From Massilia sp. UBA2604 (GTDB lineage: Bacteria; Pseudomonadota; Gammaproteobacteria; Burkholderiales; Burkholderiaceae_D), in contig DDKG01000374.1 in assembly GCA_002339265.1 (NCBI GenBank), forward strand, positions 1-8,808: 8,808 bases of DNA, written 5' to 3'. A program made the translations under genes and the position numbers. The number at the start of each line of letters is the position of its first letter. Position 1 is the stretch's first letter. This document shows, piece after piece, positions 5,895 to 8,808 of the stretch. The notes under the pieces are model-generated. The model saw nothing but the letters and a program-made list of their open reading frames with translations. It was not told where the DNA came from and searched no databases.

Positions 5895-7189
5895 TGGATG
5901 CGCGCACCTGCGCGCTCGCGCTCAAGTCGCTCGTGCGCCTGCTGGCGCGCGGCCTGCCGGCGCGGCTGCTGGTGCTGCCGTCCTTATTGCGCAACGAGCG
6001 CTCGGCCGCTGCGCTGAATGCCTACGTGGCGCGGCGCGCGCGCCGCCTCGGCGTGGCCGTGCCGCCGGATGCCACCCGGCTGCACGCCGTGCCGCCTGGC
6101 GCCTTCCTGCTCGCCAAGCCGGCGCTGCGCCAGGATCCCGCGCGCCACCTGCGGCCGCGCCGCTTCGGCTCCTTGCTGCGCAACACGATCCGCACCAGCG
6201 GCACCTCGGGTTCGCCCCTGACCCTGGTGCAGTCGCTCGGCGCCGTGATCCGCGAGGAAGCCTTCATCCAGCGCCAGCTGCGCTGGATCGGCTGGCGGCC
6301 GGGGCAGCGCCGCGCCTGGATCCGCGGCGACCTCGTGTGCGACGATCGGCCGCAGGATGGGCGCTACTGGCGGCGCGACCCGGTTGGACAATTGCTTGTG
6401 ATGTCGTCCTATCACCTGTCCAACGCGACCATCGGCGCCTATGTGGCGGCGCTGGAAGCCTACGATCCGGTGGTGATCCACGCCTATCCATCCTCGATCG
6501 GGGCCATCGCCCACTGGCTCGAGGCGGCCGGACGCCGCTACATGGGCCGCGCCCTGCGCGGCGTGATGACCTCGTCCGAGACCCTGGAGCCCGGCGTGCG
6601 CGCGGCCGTCATGCGCGCCTTTGGCGTGCTCGTGTTCGACTGGTATGGCCAGGCCGAGCGGGTCGCGGCCATCGGCACCTGCGAGCACGGCCGCTACCAC
6701 GTGCTGAGCGACTATGGCGGCGTCGAATTGCTGGCGCTGCCCGACGGCAGCAGCGAACTCGTCGGCACCAGCCTGAACAACGCCGCGATGCCGCTCGCGC
6801 GCTATCGCACCGGCGACGTCGTGCGCGTCGGTGACGCTGTGGACCAGCACGCGTCGTGCCCCTGCGGCCGCGTGTTTCCGACGCTCGAAGCCGTGATCGG
6901 ACGGCAGGAACGCATCCTCACCTTGCCCGATGGCCGCATCGTGGCGCGCCTGGACCGCGTATTCCAGGGGAGCGGCCTGCGCCTGCTCGAAGGCCAGGTG
7001 CGCTATCACGGCCAGGCCCGCTTCACCCTGCGGGTGGTGGCGGCCGACGGTTTCGGCAGCCGCGACGAGGCGGTCCTGCGCGAACAATTCCTGCAGCGGG
7101 TGCCCGGGGTGCAGGTCGCCGTGGAACGGGTCGAGGCGATTGCGCGCGGCGCCAACGGCAAGTTCGAGTTCATCGCCGTCGATGGCTGA
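5894..7189 (+). CDS. PaaK/CapK-like adenylate-forming enzyme (phenylacetate-CoA ligase family)
   Basis: This 431-residue protein matches the length and motif order of the phenylacetate-CoA ligase family. Such enzymes activate a carboxylic acid with ATP to an acyl-AMP and usually then to a CoA thioester. Visible motifs are the phosphate-binding loop RTSGTSGSPL (100-109), DWYGQAE (249-255), YRTGD (304-308), a GRQERI hinge region and NGKFEFI with Lys423, the likely catalytic C-terminal lysine. Cys263, His265 or His269, Cys322 and Cys324 (in TCEHGRYH and CPCGR) could form a structural metal site. A basic, leucine-rich N-terminus (about 10-35) might touch the membrane. The ATG overlaps the stop of the GT4 gene in TGATG, so translation is probably coupled. 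Relatives labelled CapK occur in capsule loci, mostly with unproven function. Activation of an acyl or amino acid for polymer decoration is an inference. No aromatic catabolism genes are nearby. Confidence 0.85.
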   Translation: MDARTCALALKSLVRLLARGLPARLLVLPSLLRNERSAAALNAYVARRARRLGVAVPPDATRLHAVPPGAFLLAKPALRQDPARHLRPRRFGSLLRNTIRTSGTSGSPLTLVQSLGAVIREEAFIQRQLRWIGWRPGQRRAWIRGDLVCDDRPQDGRYWRRDPVGQLLVMSSYHLSNATIGAYVAALEAYDPVVIHAYPSSIGAIAHWLEAAGRRYMGRALRGVMTSSETLEPGVRAAVMRAFGVLVFDWYGQAERVAAIGTCEHGRYHVLSDYGGVELLALPDGSSELVGTSLNNAAMPLARYRTGDVVRVGDAVDQHASCPCGRVFPTLEAVIGRQERILTLPDGRIVARLDRVFQGSGLRLLEGQVRYHGQARFTLRVVAADGFGSRDEAVLREQFLQRVPGVQVAVERVEAIARGANGKFEFIAVDG

Positions 7190-7302
7190 ATCGTGCGCAA
7201 GATTCGACAATATGCCATGTATGATCGTAAATATTGCCCCTTTCATAAGTGCTTGAATCTCATGATCAGGATTGCGACACATTTCCCGGCGTGGGCGCCT
7301 GC
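7190..7302 (+). other. AT-rich gap inside the second block; possible internal promoter
   Basis: This 113-base spacer is clearly AT-richer than its neighbours, while the other junctions in the block are an overlap and 22 bases. TATGAT at 7220-7225 is a good -10 match but lacks a recognisable -35. TTGAAT at 7253-7258 could be a -35 but has no good -10 at the right spacing. The word ATGATC occurs at 7221-7226 and 7262-7267. There is no hairpin with a T-run. An in-frame GTG at 7249 could be a longer start for the downstream gene. The spacer may hold an internal promoter, which the sequence does not prove. Confidence 0.35.
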
Positions 7303-8403
7303 ATGAGCACCAGCATGAGCACGGCGCCCCCACGCGTGCTGATGGTCGGGACGGCGCTGGGGGGCAGGGGAGGGATCGCAAGCGTGGTCGACGTGCTGCG
7401 CGCCGACGGCCTGTTCGAGCGCGAGGGCGTCGTCTACGTCGCGACCCACGCCGAGGGGCGTCGGCTGGATAAGCTCGGCAGCGCGCTGCGCGGCCTGTGG
7501 CGCAGCGGACGGGCCTGTCTCGGCGCCGGGGGGCGGCCGGCTATCGTCCACGTGCACGCCGGATCGCATGCCAGTTTCATGCGCAAGTCGCTGGTGCTGC
7601 TGATGGCGCGCATGGGCGGCGCGCGCACCGTGTTCCACCTGCATGGCGGCGGCTTTAGCCGCTACGCGCAGGTGGAAGCCGGACCGCTGTTGCGGCGCTG
7701 GATCCGGCACACGCTGGAAGCCAGCTCGCGCGTGATCGCGCTGTCGCCCGGCTGGGCGGCCTGGGTGCGCCAATGCGCACCGCGCGCGCAGGTTGAGGTT
7801 GTGCCCAACCCGGTGCACCTGGCGCCTTCCACGGCGCGTGAACGAGCCGAAGCGGGCCGCATCCTGTTCCTGGGCCGCCTCGACCCGGCCAAGGGCGTGG
7901 ATGAACTGCTGCAAGCCGGCGCTGCGCTGGCCGTGCGCCACCCGCAGCTGCGCCTGGTGCTGGGCGGCACGGGTGACCTGGACTGGGTGCGCCGCCGCGC
8001 CTTTGACCTCGGCATCGCCGGCCGGGTCGAGACGCCGGGCTGGCTGGATGCGGCCGCGCGCGACGCGCAACTGGCGCGCGCCTGGCTGTTCTGCCTGCCC
8101 TCGCACGCCGAAGGCTTGCCGATGTCGGTGCTCGAGGCGATGTCGGCCGGCGTGCCGGTCGTCGCGACGGAGGTCGGCGGGGTCCCGGAAACGCTGGCCG
8201 ACGGCGCCCTCGGCCTGCTGGTCCCGCCGCACGACGCGGCGGCGCTGGCGCGCGTCATCGGGCGCCTGCTGGACGACGGTCAATTGCATGCAGAGCTGGC
8301 GTGCGCGGCGCGCGCGACAGTTGAACGACACTACGCGGCCGGCGTGGTGTGCGGCAAATTTGCCGCGCTGTACGCGCAATTGCTGGACGAGAGAGCGCAA
8401 TGA
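7303..8403 (+). CDS. GT4 family glycosyltransferase, canonical
   Basis: This 366-residue protein is a retaining GT-B enzyme, likely cytoplasmic or membrane-associated, adding a sugar during repeat-unit assembly. The N-terminal domain shows RVLMVGTALGGRGGIASVV with the glycine-rich loop at 20-24, IVHVHAGSHASF and FHLHGGGF. The donor domain has LFLGRLDPAKGVDELL (Arg192, Lys197, the usual donor-phosphate contacts), LVLGGTGD and HAEGLPMSVLEAMSAGVP with a complete EX7E motif (Glu270, Glu278). All catalytic signatures are intact, unlike the more divergent GT4 gene upstream. The start is uncertain: ATG at 7303, ATG at 7315 and GTG at 7249 are in frame and none has a clear ribosome-binding site. The fold begins near 7333, so any choice leaves the enzyme whole. 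The gene for a heparinase-like protein follows after 22 bases, suggesting one transcript. The donor sugar is unknown. Confidence 0.88.
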   Translation: MSTSMSTAPPRVLMVGTALGGRGGIASVVDVLRADGLFEREGVVYVATHAEGRRLDKLGSALRGLWRSGRACLGAGGRPAIVHVHAGSHASFMRKSLVLLMARMGGARTVFHLHGGGFSRYAQVEAGPLLRRWIRHTLEASSRVIALSPGWAAWVRQCAPRAQVEVVPNPVHLAPSTARERAEAGRILFLGRLDPAKGVDELLQAGAALAVRHPQLRLVLGGTGDLDWVRRRAFDLGIAGRVETPGWLDAAARDAQLARAWLFCLPSHAEGLPMSVLEAMSAGVPVVATEVGGVPETLADGALGLLVPPHDAAALARVIGRLLDDGQLHAELACAARATVERHYAAGVVCGKFAALYAQLLDERAQ

Positions 8404-8425
8404 TGAGAACGGTGAGGAAAATTCG

Positions 8426-8808
8426 ATGAACGCAACAGACCAAATGGCGTGGCTGGTCAACCGGCTGCGCTGCATGTCGGTGCCGGAAATGGCTTACCGG
8501 CTACGCCAGGCGGCGGCGATCGGCCTGGCGCGGCGCTCCACGGGCCGCGCCGCGCCGCCGCCGCTGCCGCGCACCCTGAACCTGGGCGTGCGCGGCGCAC
8601 CCGCGCTGGACCGGGCCGAGATCGATGCGCTGCTGCTCGACGCCGAGCGCATCGAGGCCGGCCATGTGGTGCTGTTCGCCGAACGCCGCTTCGACGTCGG
8701 CGTGCCGACCGCCTGGAACCGCGATCCCGAGACCGGCGTCGTGGCGCCGCCGCTGTACCGCGGCGATATCGCCATCAGCGACCGCGAACTGGTGGGCGAC
8801 ATCAAGCA
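8426..8808 (+). CDS. Heparinase II/III-type protein, N-terminal part (cut by the window end)
   Basis: The first 127 codons of a longer gene are present; the frame is still open at the window edge. The visible part resembles the N-terminal region of heparinase II/III or alginate-lyase-like proteins found in polysaccharide loci. It begins with a helical MAWLVNRLRCMSVPEMAYRLRQ segment and reaches WNRDPETG (97-104) and GDIK (124-127). In this family these precede the helical toroid and the usual WExNR motif, which would lie beyond the edge. Catalytic residues are not visible. No signal peptide is evident: the start is polar and Arg residues interrupt the N-terminal helix, so a cytoplasmic location or another export route is possible. 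GAGG at 8414-8417, eight bases before the ATG, supports this start. Family assignment from the N-terminus alone is good but not certain. Confidence 0.72.
   Translation, partial: MNATDQMAWLVNRLRCMSVPEMAYRLRQAAAIGLARRSTGRAAPPPLPRTLNLGVRGAPALDRAEIDALLLDAERIEAGHVVLFAERRFDVGVPTAWNRDPETGVVAPPLYRGDIAISDRELVGDIK

Noticed and set aside
4482..5994. Long minus-strand open frames opposite the first GT4 gene
   Set aside because: The products are low-complexity and basic with no recognisable fold, and they overlap a well-supported glycosyltransferase.
7211..7255. A 14-codon reading frame beginning MPCMIVNI in the gap before the second GT4 gene
   Set aside because: It has no ribosome-binding site and no recognisable similarity, and a frame this short in AT-rich spacer DNA is expected by chance.

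Overview
The window is very GC-rich, with strong G/C bias at third codon positions. It reads as chromosomal DNA of a betaproteobacterium; the protein types and gene mix would suit Oxalobacteraceae (Massilia/Duganella/Telluria-like). That placement is an inference from composition and gene content and rests on no database search. No rRNA, tRNA, CRISPR array, insertion sequence or phage gene was seen.

Layout. (1) Bases 1-294 hold no gene. They form an AT-richer leader with several palindromes. (2) 295-2529 encodes an exported DUF4962/heparinase II/III-type polysaccharide lyase, and 2613-3467 a GT14 (core-2/I-branching) glycosyltransferase on the same strand. (3) Two genes unrelated to polysaccharide synthesis follow: a VOC/glyoxalase-fold protein on the minus strand (3482-3910), convergent with the GT14 gene, and a divergent MgtC/SapB-family membrane protein (4067-4579). 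(4) From 4674 to the window end lies a second co-directional polysaccharide block: a GT4-type glycosyltransferase, a PaaK/CapK-like adenylate-forming enzyme overlapping it, a second and more canonical GT4 enzyme, and the first 127 codons of a second heparinase II/III-type protein cut by the window edge.

How the genes fit together. The two glycosyl blocks look like parts of one exopolysaccharide or capsule locus. Two or three glycosyltransferases would build the repeat unit. The PaaK-like enzyme may activate an acid as an acyl-adenylate or acyl-CoA for decoration. The lyases would trim, release or clear the polymer. The flippase, polymerase and export genes expected of such a locus are not in the window, and the polymer's chemistry cannot be deduced.

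The points most worth a second look are the structured leader before the first lyase, the PaaK-like enzyme of unknown substrate inside a glycosyltransferase operon, and the contrast between a signal-peptide-bearing lyase at one end and a lyase-family protein without a visible signal peptide at the other. Nothing here is clearly a new biological system.
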